This document shows positions 34,483 to 43,330 of a DNA stretch of 50,145 nucleotides, in pieces. Below the pieces are notes generated by a model. That model worked only from the letters and a program-made list of their open reading frames with translations. It ran no database searches and had not been told where the DNA came from. How positions within the stretch are numbered: position 1 is the stretch's first letter; the number at the start of each line of letters is the position of its first letter. The position numbers and the translations under genes are program-made. This DNA is from Bdellovibrionales bacterium (lineage in GTDB: Bacteria > Bdellovibrionota > Bdellovibrionia > Bdellovibrionales > UBA1609): assembly GCA_022450595.1 (NCBI GenBank), contig JAKUPT010000018.1, positions 1 to 50,145 on the forward strand, read 5' to 3'.

Positions 34483-35085
34483 ATGAAAGCTTTGAACAAC
34501 AACTATGGATTTAATCTTGTACAGCTTTTAATCGCTACAAGTGTTTTCACTATTGTCTCTTTAGGGGTTATGAACCTCATTCTTTATTACACTAAGATGG
34601 AGCAGCAACAGCGATTACTTTCAGGGATTATTTCTGCCAGATACACAATAATAAGTTATTTACAGCACGAAAGAGGCTGGGCCTTTACCATGACGGCTCC
34701 AGAAAATAATGAACCAGTAAGTGCAGACTGCTTGACGAGTGACACTTCGATCACTGGGACTGGATCTAACTTTGATTGCTTTGGTGTGGCTGATGTTGAA
34801 CTTGTTGTCTATAGCCCAAGTGGTGATGCTTATTACGACCCAGACAATGCAAGCCTTGGCTTTAATAGAGATGGGGCTATCTGTGACACCTATGACTCGA
34901 CAGCTGGTTCTGGAGATTTTAACTGCCCTTTTCGAGCCGAAGTGTATTGGCGTACACTGTGTACGGCATCACCATGTTATTATCCGGGTATTGAGGTGGA
35001 AGTTCGTTTTGAAATGAATCAATCCGACGGAGAAAAGCGTCTGGCTTTTAACCCGGAAAACTATAATTTTGTGTTTCAGAAATAA
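34483..35085 (+). CDS. Minor prepilin-like protein, paralogue of the preceding one
   Basis: 200 residues. The leader MKALNNNYG precedes FNLVQLLIATSVF; position 5 of the mature protein is Gln. The globular region reads ICDTYDSTAGSGDFNCPFRA and CTASPCYYPG, then LAFNPENYNFVF, clearly homologous to the previous gene over its whole length, so the pair arose by tandem duplication. GAGGAG lies 9 bases before the ATG and the gene follows by 14 bases. It ends 22 bases from the convergent M48 peptidase gene. No pilus assembly gene is next to the cluster. Confidence 0.85.
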   Translation: MKALNNNYGFNLVQLLIATSVFTIVSLGVMNLILYYTKMEQQQRLLSGIISARYTIISYLQHERGWAFTMTAPENNEPVSADCLTSDTSITGTGSNFDCFGVADVELVVYSPSGDAYYDPDNASLGFNRDGAICDTYDSTAGSGDFNCPFRAEVYWRTLCTASPCYYPGIEVEVRFEMNQSDGEKRLAFNPENYNFVFQK

Positions 35086-35107
35086 GTTGCTTAAGAGTTT
35101 TATTTAA

Positions 35108-36934
35108 TTAATTGTTAGCCCCGAATATGTGTCCAATACAGCTCATCTGACTCTGAGAAAAGCTATGCTTATAGTAATTTAAATAATTACTATGTTCGAC
35201 ACTTTGGCTTTGAACTTTTTCAATATATTTATCAAGTAGTGGCTTATAGGTAATATGAATGGTGTTAAATTCCTCATAATAACTTTTAGCAAGACGATTA
35301 GTTTTATTATATGCGGAAAGTTTTTCGCGAAAGGCATCAGCTCTTTTTTTGATTGAATTTTGGCGACTTTCTGGGGTGGGGTGTGTGCTTTTTAATTTAT
35401 CTAAGAAGCTTTGATTGAGACCAAGTTTTTTATGAAAGTCTTCAAAACTCTTCCAGCCATCTGCCATAGCCTGATTTGTAGCTCCTAAGGAATAAGCCAC
35501 TTCATGACCAAGTTCATCAGCCTCATGCTCATTAGATCTTGAATGGTACATTAAACCAGCTATGGGAATTTGCATAAACATATCTATGCCGTAACCAGAG
35601 TAAGCCGCTGATGTTAAAGAATTAAAATACCAATTATCGATTATAGGTATTTTGTTAAGGGGTTTTGAGCCACCTTGAAAGGCCCAAATATTTTGTACCA
35701 ACGCAATGGCATTATAAGCCAAGCCAAAGCCTGTATAAATGGGTAATCTTTTTGTTGTGTGCCTAGCTACAACATGGCCTATTTCATGTCCAACAACTAA
35801 TAGCAAACTGTCTAAGTTATTTAGCATTCCAAGAAGGCCTGCAGTTACAAAAATTCTACCTCCAGGGTAAGCGTAAGCATTTGGCGCCGCTGATGCCGAA
35901 ACATAACATTTAGGCCAAACAGGCTCAGGAACACCATAGTTAGTGGCAAGATAGTCGCAAAGATCTTGTATAAAAGTTTGAACAGGTTGATGGTTTACAA
36001 TCTTAGTAAGTTCTGGGTTTATTTTTTCTCTCCATTCAATTTCTGGTTGAAGGTTGTCCTTCAGTGACTGCATAGTTTTGAAGAGCTTTTTTGATTTGTC
36101 TGTATCTTGAAGACGTAATGGAATCTGTTTAGGAGTTGCCTGGATATTATGCTCATAATTTAACAAATAATCATAGTTAAAAAAAGGCGAGTTGTTTGTA
36201 AACGTTGAGTCTGCTGATAATGTGAGTTTTTGAGAATTAACAAAACTGTATAAATTTATAAGGGCAAAGCCTGTTTCATAAACCTCGGGGCCCTGATTTA
36301 AGAGACTTACTATATTTTCAATATTTTGTGGTATGGCAGAAAAGGACTCTCCAAGGTTTATACCGGATGTGCTTCTCAGGTCGTCGGCACTCCATCCAAT
36401 ATTTAAACTCATTCCCCATGTTGAAACGTCGCCTATATATAGAGTCTTAGGTCTTAAAAAATCGAAACAAAGACCAATGCATTGAGATTTCATTGTCGCA
36501 ATAGAGGTTACTTTTTTTGCGTATTTAGAAGAGATCACATAATAATTTCCATTAAATGCAATTGGATGTAACTGGTAGGATTGGCCAGTAATTGGCTCTA
36601 CAAAATCTTTAAAATAATTTATCACCTGATGTCTCGTGGCCGTTTTAGAGCTGAGGCCAAAGACTTTAGGATTCACTTTAAATCCATAATGTTTTTGTCC
36701 TTTAATTAAAGGAGTGAGCTGTAAATGTAATTTAGCGTCTTGAGAGCTTGCTGATTTATTTGGATAAAAGCCATAGTGATCGATAAGATGTGGGGGAAGT
36801 GTATTGCTCCAATCAAAATCCGACAATGGGTTTGCCTGAACGGAACTTGCCAAAAGACTTAAAAGACTTAGCCTCAAAAAGAACATACAGACGGTTTTGA
36901 ACAATTGAGTCTTGTCAAATATCATAATCTTCAT
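35108..36934 (-). CDS. Exported M48-family zinc metallopeptidase
   Basis: 608 residues. A signal peptide or anchor occupies about 1-36 (CMFFLRLSLLSLLASSVQA). A long N-terminal region of about 330 residues has no clear match. The M48 domain follows, with the zinc site HEIGH (383-387) and the third ligand in NEHEADELG. A STHPTPESR motif near the C-terminus is typical of BepA/Oma1-like proteins, which act in outer-membrane protein quality control in the periplasm. ATG 36934 was chosen with GGGGA 8 bases upstream; a TTG 15 bases earlier has no site. The long extension distinguishes it from the compact members. Confidence 0.8.
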   Translation of the reverse strand: MKIMIFDKTQLFKTVCMFFLRLSLLSLLASSVQANPLSDFDWSNTLPPHLIDHYGFYPNKSASSQDAKLHLQLTPLIKGQKHYGFKVNPKVFGLSSKTATRHQVINYFKDFVEPITGQSYQLHPIAFNGNYYVISSKYAKKVTSIATMKSQCIGLCFDFLRPKTLYIGDVSTWGMSLNIGWSADDLRSTSGINLGESFSAIPQNIENIVSLLNQGPEVYETGFALINLYSFVNSQKLTLSADSTFTNNSPFFNYDYLLNYEHNIQATPKQIPLRLQDTDKSKKLFKTMQSLKDNLQPEIEWREKINPELTKIVNHQPVQTFIQDLCDYLATNYGVPEPVWPKCYVSASAAPNAYAYPGGRIFVTAGLLGMLNNLDSLLLVVGHEIGHVVARHTTKRLPIYTGFGLAYNAIALVQNIWAFQGGSKPLNKIPIIDNWYFNSLTSAAYSGYGIDMFMQIPIAGLMYHSRSNEHEADELGHEVAYSLGATNQAMADGWKSFEDFHKKLGLNQSFLDKLKSTHPTPESRQNSIKKRADAFREKLSAYNKTNRLAKSYYEEFNTIHITYKPLLDKYIEKVQSQSVEHSNYLNYYKHSFSQSQMSCIGHIFGANN

Positions 36935-37100
36935 CAATTTTTTCCCCAAAGAAGCTAAACTCTCTTGAGTTTTAACACTGCTTACTTTGTGGGCAAAATT
37001 GTTTAAAGTTTGTTCACCAATTTACAGTAAAATTTAGGATAAAATTCAATAGATTAACTTTGGCTATTATCAAGGGTTGGGAAATAGTTGAAAGAAAAGT

Positions 37101-37176
37101 TGGCGTTCCCAACGAGATTTGAACTCGTGTCTTCGCCGTGAAAGGGCGACGTCCTAGGCCTCTAGACGATGGGAAC
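37101..37176 (-). tRNA. tRNA-Glu (anticodon TTC)
   Basis: A 76-base cloverleaf: acceptor GTTCCCA pairs with TGGGAAC, discriminator G, and CCA is encoded. The anticodon loop is CTTTCAC in the CGCC/GGCG stem, giving UUC for Glu. It matches bacterial tRNA-Glu closely and lies 13 bases after tRNA-Lys on the same transcript. Confidence 0.97.
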
Positions 37177-37189
37177 TCCGGTAAAAAAA

Positions 37190-37265
37190 TGGTGACTCGT
37201 CATGGATTCGAACCATGGACCCTCTCCTTAAAAGGGAGATGCTCTACCAACTGAGCTAACGAGTC
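37190..37265 (-). tRNA. tRNA-Lys (anticodon TTT)
   Basis: A 76-base cloverleaf: acceptor GACTCGT pairs with ACGAGTC, discriminator A, and CCA is encoded. The D arm is TAGCTCAGTTGGTAGAGCA and the anticodon loop CTTTTAA gives UUU for Lys. It is the first of two tRNA genes. Confidence 0.97.
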
Positions 37266-37283
37266 ACTGTCGGTGAGTTGACT

Positions 37284-37311
37284 AATCTATTGATTTTTAA
37301 GCCAAAGTCAA
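37284..37311 (-). promoter_or_regulatory. Promoter of the tRNA-Lys/tRNA-Glu operon
   Basis: On the minus strand TTGACT (37311-37306) and TAGATT (37289-37284) are 16 bases apart, about 19 bases before the tRNA-Lys gene. This fits a strong sigma70-type promoter. Confidence 0.7.
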
Positions 37312-37386
37312 ATGTTGACCGAAAAAAAATAAAAAAAAATCTCCATCAAATAAAAAATTGCAAAAAATGCCGTTTTTACATGCATA

Positions 37387-38694
<1,308 letters not shown>

Positions 38695-38760
38695 CTAATA
38701 AAAAATTACTAAAAAAATCAAAGCACATCATGTCCCTGTCTGGCCTTTGGATCAAGGCTT

Positions 38761-39714
38761 TTATAAATCTTTCGTCCAAGCAGCATGGGGCGGTACAGGA
38801 TCTGAGATCTGTTCAAACTCAAAAAAATTGAGCAATTTTTGCACAGCTTCAGAGCTGGCATTTTCTAAAGCCTCATGGGTGTAGGCTCCAATATGTGGAG
38901 TGCCGAGAAATTGCGGGTCTAAGCCTAAAAGCTTTGTGTCTTTACAGGGCTCCTGGTTGAAAACGTCCAAGGCGACTTTGAACTCAGAGTGAATATTCAT
39001 AAAATCCACTAAGGCCTTTTGATCGATCACTTCGCCGCGACTGCAGTTAACGAGTAGGCCATTTTTAGTCATAAGATTGAGCTCCTCGCATCCAATCAGC
39101 TTTTTCGTTTTCTGAGTCAAGGGAACATGTAAACTAACAATTTTGGACTGCTTTAAAAGCTCTTTGAATTCTGTCACTTTTTTGAACTCGTTCGAGTTCA
39201 CATAAGGGTCGTAATATAAAACATTGGCTCCAAAGGCTTTACATAAATTTGCAACAGTCATTCCTATGCGCCCAAGTCCTACAATTCCAACGCTCTTATT
39301 ATGAAGGGTGTGGCCACGCGGGGCTTGGTCTCGCCACGCCTTAGTTTGAACTAGGTTAGTGTGAACTTGAGTCATAGACCTTAACTGTGACAGCATCAAA
39401 GCCAGAGTGAGTTCTGTAGCACTTTGTACATTCGCTAAAGGGGTGTGCATCACACAGATGTTACGCTCTTGGCATATTTTATAATCAATATGATCAAATC
39501 CTGCAGTCGCAGATAGGATCAATTTTAGTTTTTTGGCTGAATCAAGAAGTGTCTGATCAATCACCGTACGACTGCGAATAAGCAGTCCATGCACTTCTTT
39601 AATTTCATTTTGTGTGGGAGTTAGAGATTTTGCTTGAAGGACTTCATAACCTTTGTCTTGAAGGCCTGTGTAGGTTTGTTTTGAAAAATGATCGCATATC
39701 AAAATTTTTTTCAC
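38761..39714 (-). CDS. D-2-hydroxyacid dehydrogenase, phosphoglycerate dehydrogenase-like
   Basis: 317 residues of the D-2-hydroxyacid dehydrogenase family. Features are the NAD motif GIVGLGRIGMTVA (about 145-157), the catalytic Arg in NCSRGEVIDQ (about 233), Glu in NQEP and His in TPHIGAYTHEA (about 276). No ACT regulatory domain is present, so it is the short form. The next gene upstream, a class V aminotransferase, overlaps by 4 bases (GTGA). The pair resembles serine-biosynthesis modules using a class V transaminase in place of SerC. Without assay it could also act on another 2-hydroxyacid. Confidence 0.83.
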   Translation of the reverse strand: MKKILICDHFSKQTYTGLQDKGYEVLQAKSLTPTQNEIKEVHGLLIRSRTVIDQTLLDSAKKLKLILSATAGFDHIDYKICQERNICVMHTPLANVQSATELTLALMLSQLRSMTQVHTNLVQTKAWRDQAPRGHTLHNKSVGIVGLGRIGMTVANLCKAFGANVLYYDPYVNSNEFKKVTEFKELLKQSKIVSLHVPLTQKTKKLIGCEELNLMTKNGLLVNCSRGEVIDQKALVDFMNIHSEFKVALDVFNQEPCKDTKLLGLDPQFLGTPHIGAYTHEALENASSEAVQKLLNFFEFEQISDPVPPHAAWTKDL

Positions 39715-40871
39715 AATAAAGCTTTCATCTCCTGGATGGCCTTTTCAATAGTACTTTCTTTTATGGCATACCCTGACTCATTTAAAGCTAGAGCCAAAAA
39801 GTGCATGGTGCTAAGTGCATCCTCGTCACTAATATCTCCCATATGACCAATGCGGATAATTTTACCCTTTAAATGATCCTGGCCTCCCATGATGGTGATG
39901 TTATATTTGTCTTCTAAGTGTTTTCTAAGTGCAGCTCCATCGACACCATCAGGAACTTCAATGGCTGTAAGGGTTGGGCTAGGGAATGTGGAAAAAAGTT
40001 TTAATCCCAAAGTCAAAGTGGCCTTTTGAGTGGCAATAGAAAGATTCATCACTCGTTGTTGCCAAGCCGGCAAGGTTTTGCTTTGAATGTCTTGTAACAC
40101 CACATTAAGAGCCCGTATTAGCGATACGCTAGAGCTAAAATGAGTTTGCCCTTGTTGGTTGGCTTGCATTTCTTTTTTCAAATTTAAGTAAAACTTGGGG
40201 CAAGTTGAGTGTTCATAAAAGGCCCAAGCTTTTTTTGAGAGACTAATAAAGGCAAGGCCGGTTGGAATTTGAAAGGCCTTTTGAGAGCCAGACAATAAAA
40301 TATCTATGTCCCATTTATCCATAGGTAACTTTGTAGCTCCAACAGCTGTTATTCCGTCCACGATTAATAAAGTGTTGGGATACTTTTTTACGACTTGTGC
40401 GATGTCTTCTATAGGGTGCAGCACTCCTGTGCTGGTTTCGCAAGCTTGAACAGTGACGGCTTTGGTGTTTGGATGACTGGCCAGAAAACTATCTATCACT
40501 TTTGGGTCTACGGTCTCGCCCCATTTAACATCAATACTAGAGGTTTTAATATTATAAGCTGCAGCGATTTTTTCAAAACGTTCACCAAATTTTCCGCCTG
40601 TAACACATAAAATATGGTCATTGGGTGAAAGTGTGTTTACAAGGGCTGCTTCCATTGCGCCCGTGCCTGTTGTAGGCAAAATCATTACAGGGTTTGAGGT
40701 TTCAAAAACATATTTTAAGCCCTCAAGAGCTGTATTAAGAATTTTAACAAAGGCGGGAGTTCTGTGATGAATCATCGGTTCACTGAGTGCTTTTTGAACG
40801 GCTTTTGACATTTGAACGGGTCCCGGAGCCATTAGTCGATATTTAGTAAAGTCATAATTTGAAGTCTTCAT
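39711..40871 (-). CDS. Class V aminotransferase (alanine-glyoxylate/serine-pyruvate type)
   Basis: A PLP enzyme of 386 residues in the AGXT/SPT branch of class V. Signatures are YRLMAPGPVQMS near the start, MILPTTGTGAMEAAL (63-77), VDGITAVGATKLPMD and the PLP-lysine Lys198 in LLSGSQKAFQ, then the C-terminal IRIGHMGDIS. ATG 40871 was chosen because AAGGA lies 9 bases upstream; the TTG 24 bases earlier overlaps poorly with any site. The gene precedes the dehydrogenase with a 4-base overlap. Relatives take part in serine/glycine metabolism and can supply phosphoserine-type transamination; this is family inference. Confidence 0.85.
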   Translation of the reverse strand: MKTSNYDFTKYRLMAPGPVQMSKAVQKALSEPMIHHRTPAFVKILNTALEGLKYVFETSNPVMILPTTGTGAMEAALVNTLSPNDHILCVTGGKFGERFEKIAAAYNIKTSSIDVKWGETVDPKVIDSFLASHPNTKAVTVQACETSTGVLHPIEDIAQVVKKYPNTLLIVDGITAVGATKLPMDKWDIDILLSGSQKAFQIPTGLAFISLSKKAWAFYEHSTCPKFYLNLKKEMQANQQGQTHFSSSVSLIRALNVVLQDIQSKTLPAWQQRVMNLSIATQKATLTLGLKLFSTFPSPTLTAIEVPDGVDGAALRKHLEDKYNITIMGGQDHLKGKIIRIGHMGDISDEDALSTMHFLALALNESGYAIKESTIEKAIQEMKALL

Positions 40872-40956
40872 TTTCCATATTCCTTTTCGAGTCAAGTATC
40901 ATACATTGCAGAAATAAGCACTTGCAAATGCTTCAATGCTTATATAGCTTGAAAAA

Positions 40957-41529
40957 ATGGGTATTAAATTTTTACAACTATTGCCACTTTTGTGTTTTTT
41001 GTGGGGGTGTGCCTACGAGGTTGGCTATCAAAAACGCGCTCTATTAGGAAACTACAAACAAGTGGCCATTCCTGTGTTTGAAAATAAAAGTCAGATCACA
41101 GGACCGGAAAAATACTTCACCTCTACTTTAATAAAAGAATTTGAGCGTATCCAAACTGTCAATGTGACTTCAAAAAGTAAAGCTCCTGTGTTTATAAAGG
41201 GTTCAATTAATGAGGTGACGGTAGAAGGCTTATCTCCCATTCAAGGGGGAGCAGAGCCCTTTGATCGTTTGCCCAAAGAAGCGGCCTTATACTCTGTTTA
41301 CCGAATCAAGGTTAGGCTTGCTATAGCGGTTTTAAGAAGAGACGATCAAGTTGTATTATGGAGTGAAAACTTTAATCGAGAGAAGGTTTACAAGGCCCCT
41401 CAAATAGAGTCGCCTATAATAAACTCTGCCAACGCTGTCTATAATGAAAGTGCTATTCAGTCGAGTTTGTCTGAGGTGGCTGATGAGTTGATGACAGATG
41501 TCTACGACCGATTGACGGAGAGTTTTTAA
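40957..41529 (+). CDS. lptE: LPS-assembly lipoprotein LptE-like
   Basis: LptE plugs the LptD barrel in the outer membrane during LPS insertion. The 190-residue protein has a lipoprotein signal with LWGC at Cys18, then AYEVGYQ and VAIPVFENKSQITGPEKYFTSTLIKEFE, the typical LptE start, followed by an IKGSINEVTVEG strand and SEVADELMTDVYDRL helix. No ribosome binding site is evident (GCTTGAAAAA before the ATG). holA starts inside the stop codon; lptE-holA is the E. coli gene order, which supports the call. Confidence 0.85.
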   Translation: MGIKFLQLLPLLCFLWGCAYEVGYQKRALLGNYKQVAIPVFENKSQITGPEKYFTSTLIKEFERIQTVNVTSKSKAPVFIKGSINEVTVEGLSPIQGGAEPFDRLPKEAALYSVYRIKVRLAIAVLRRDDQVVLWSENFNREKVYKAPQIESPIINSANAVYNESAIQSSLSEVADELMTDVYDRLTESF

Positions 41530-42533
41530 TGAGTGTGGATTTAAGAGGATTGCAACAAAGATTATTACAGCAAAAAAACATCGACTCTTTGTATTTGGTT
41601 TATGGTGAGGATTATTATTTAGTCAATGAAGCTCTAAAGGTCATTAAAACTAATGTGCTTACAGAAGGGGCCATAGACTTTAATTTTGATCAGTACTATG
41701 CCCATGAAAAAAGTGTGTCTGATGTTTTAGACATTGCTGAAATGTTGCCGGTTATGAGCCCAAGAAGAATGGTGATTTTTAAATCCATTCATCAACTCAA
41801 AGAAAAAGACTGGGCACAGATGATGAAGTATATTGAAGCCCCAATTGATTCAACCACTTTGGTGTTAGTGGGTGAAAAAATCGACAAAAGGAAGAAGTAC
41901 TACAAAGCCTTGCAAAAAACAGCCTGTGTGGTGGAGTTGCTAAGACCCTATGACAACCATATGTCAAATTGGGTGTCTTATATCGCCTCTCAACATGGTC
42001 TGGAGCTTGAGGTAGGAGTGGCTGAACTTATTCATCAGCTTATGGGAACAAGTCTTGCCGAGATTAACAATGAGCTTTTAAAAATGGCTCAGTATCTTGG
42101 AAGTTCCAATAGACTCACTAAAGAGGTTGTATTGAAAGTGGCCTCCCAGTCGAAGGTTTATTCAGTGTTTGATCTGGCCAATGCCATAGCTAATAATGAC
42201 CGTATTGAGGCTTTAACTTGTTTGGCTAATTTGTTAGATCACGGTCAAAATGAAGTTGGGGCTTTAAGTTTAATTTCAAGGCATTTTAGAGTCTTACAAA
42301 AGCTTCACGAGTATCAGCAAATAGGACTCAAGGGGACAAAATTGAGTGCAAAACTTGGAGTTCCCCACTTTTTTTTAAAAGACTATTTATCTCAGTCTAA
42401 ACAATGGCCTGTGACTAAAATTAATAAAACCATGAGCACACTTTATGAAACAGATAAGGCCTTAAAGTCTTCACCGGTGTCTTCCCATATTTGGCTTGAA
42501 AACTTTGTGATTGCTGCCACCAACAGGGCCTAG
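41529..42533 (+). CDS. holA: DNA polymerase III delta subunit
   Basis: The delta subunit of the clamp loader opens the beta clamp for loading. The 334 residues match the family length and layout: a non-canonical AAA+ domain beginning LYLVYGEDYYLVNEAL (about 20-35), AEMLPVMSPRRMVIF (about 75), helices with LAEINNELLKMAQYLG (about 178) and the SVFDLANAIANNDRIEAL region, then the C-terminal collar domain. The start ATG overlaps the lptE stop by one base, so translation is coupled. Confidence 0.93.
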   Translation: MSVDLRGLQQRLLQQKNIDSLYLVYGEDYYLVNEALKVIKTNVLTEGAIDFNFDQYYAHEKSVSDVLDIAEMLPVMSPRRMVIFKSIHQLKEKDWAQMMKYIEAPIDSTTLVLVGEKIDKRKKYYKALQKTACVVELLRPYDNHMSNWVSYIASQHGLELEVGVAELIHQLMGTSLAEINNELLKMAQYLGSSNRLTKEVVLKVASQSKVYSVFDLANAIANNDRIEALTCLANLLDHGQNEVGALSLISRHFRVLQKLHEYQQIGLKGTKLSAKLGVPHFFLKDYLSQSKQWPVTKINKTMSTLYETDKALKSSPVSSHIWLENFVIAATNRA

Positions 42534-42555
42534 GTCTGCCCACTTAGGTTTTTTT
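42529..42555 (+). terminator. Probable terminator after holA
   Basis: CCTAGG (42529-42534) pairs with CTTAGG (42543-42548) with one G-T pair across an 8-base loop, followed by seven T. The stem is short, so read-through into the PilZ gene is possible. Confidence 0.55.
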
Positions 42556-42578
42556 AATAAATTTCCGATACAAATATT

Positions 42579-42947
42579 ATGGAAGAAGCGAAAAGCCGCC
42601 GAAGGGTGCCTCGGCGTATCTATAAAAAACCAATCGGACTCCTTTATCAAGGTGAGTATCATGTAGGGGTTTCTCATGAAATTGGAGAGGGAGGCATGCT
42701 GATTGAGGCCCACTCTGAGTTGGATTTGGAAAATTTAATTTTAATTACTTTTCATGTGCCAGGTATTTTAAATACGACATGTCGAGCGGAAGTAAGATAC
42801 AAATCGCCGAATAGTGATGTTCACTTGTATGGTGTGGAGTTTTTGAATCTTGATTTTGATGTAAAAAGACTTATTAGAAAGTATGTGGCGCAAAGATCCA
42901 TGGATGAGGACCCACTAAGAGACCCTCATTATTCCATTTCATCATAA
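42579..42947 (+). CDS. PilZ-domain protein
   Basis: 122 residues forming a single PilZ domain. The basic RRRVPRR at 7-13 corresponds to the RxxxR motif and HEIGEGGM near 33 to the (D/N)xSxxG turn, here with E-I-G-E-G-G. The domain binds c-di-GMP in most family members; the altered turn leaves affinity uncertain. No ribosome binding site precedes the ATG. It converges on rpsT with a 4-base gap and no terminator. Confidence 0.78.
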   Translation: MEEAKSRRRVPRRIYKKPIGLLYQGEYHVGVSHEIGEGGMLIEAHSELDLENLILITFHVPGILNTTCRAEVRYKSPNSDVHLYGVEFLNLDFDVKRLIRKYVAQRSMDEDPLRDPHYSISS

Positions 42948-42951
42948 TAAC

Positions 42952-43218
42952 TTACTTAGATGCAGTGTGTAGCTTTTTAGAAAGTCTGCTGATTTTTCTG
43001 GCAGCAGTTTCTTTGCTGTAAATGCCTTTTTGAGCGGCTTTACCAAGTTTACTCATAAAGCTAGTTAGTAAGTTTTGAGCTGTATCAATGTCTTTTTGCT
43101 CAATAGCTGTGCTAAGTTTTTTCTCTTCAGAACGAACTTTTCTTTTAACGCTTAAACGACGAGCTCTAAGTTTAAGAGATTGTCTTGCTCTTTTCTCTGC
43201 TGACTTATGGTTTGCCAA
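42952..43218 (-). CDS. rpsT: 30S ribosomal protein S20
   Basis: S20 binds the 16S rRNA 5' domain early in assembly. The 88 residues equal the family length and start ANHKSAEKRARQSLKLRARR with further Lys/Arg-rich helices and the SKETAARKISRLSKKLH end. GGAGGA lies 5 bases before the ATG. The divergent murJ gene starts 112 bases away. A holA-rpsT-murJ order is common in related lineages. The upstream region holds a short palindrome (43255-43270). Confidence 0.97.
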   Translation of the reverse strand: MANHKSAEKRARQSLKLRARRLSVKRKVRSEEKKLSTAIEQKDIDTAQNLLTSFMSKLGKAAQKGIYSKETAARKISRLSKKLHTASK

Positions 43219-43254
43219 TTTGTATCCTCCAGTGATTAACTAAATATAATAAAA

Positions 43255-43270
43255 CATGGTGGATACCATG
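43255..43270 (-). promoter_or_regulatory. Small palindrome upstream of rpsT
   Basis: CATGGT and ACCATG flank a 4-base loop, giving a 6-bp inverted repeat. It lies about 37 bases before the rpsT start, where a protein or RNA operator could sit. Function is not established. Confidence 0.3.
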
Positions 43271-43330
43271 ACTGTATTCAGCATGCAAGCTAGAATTCGG
43301 GCAGATTGAAAAAACTACGGGGCAGGAATT

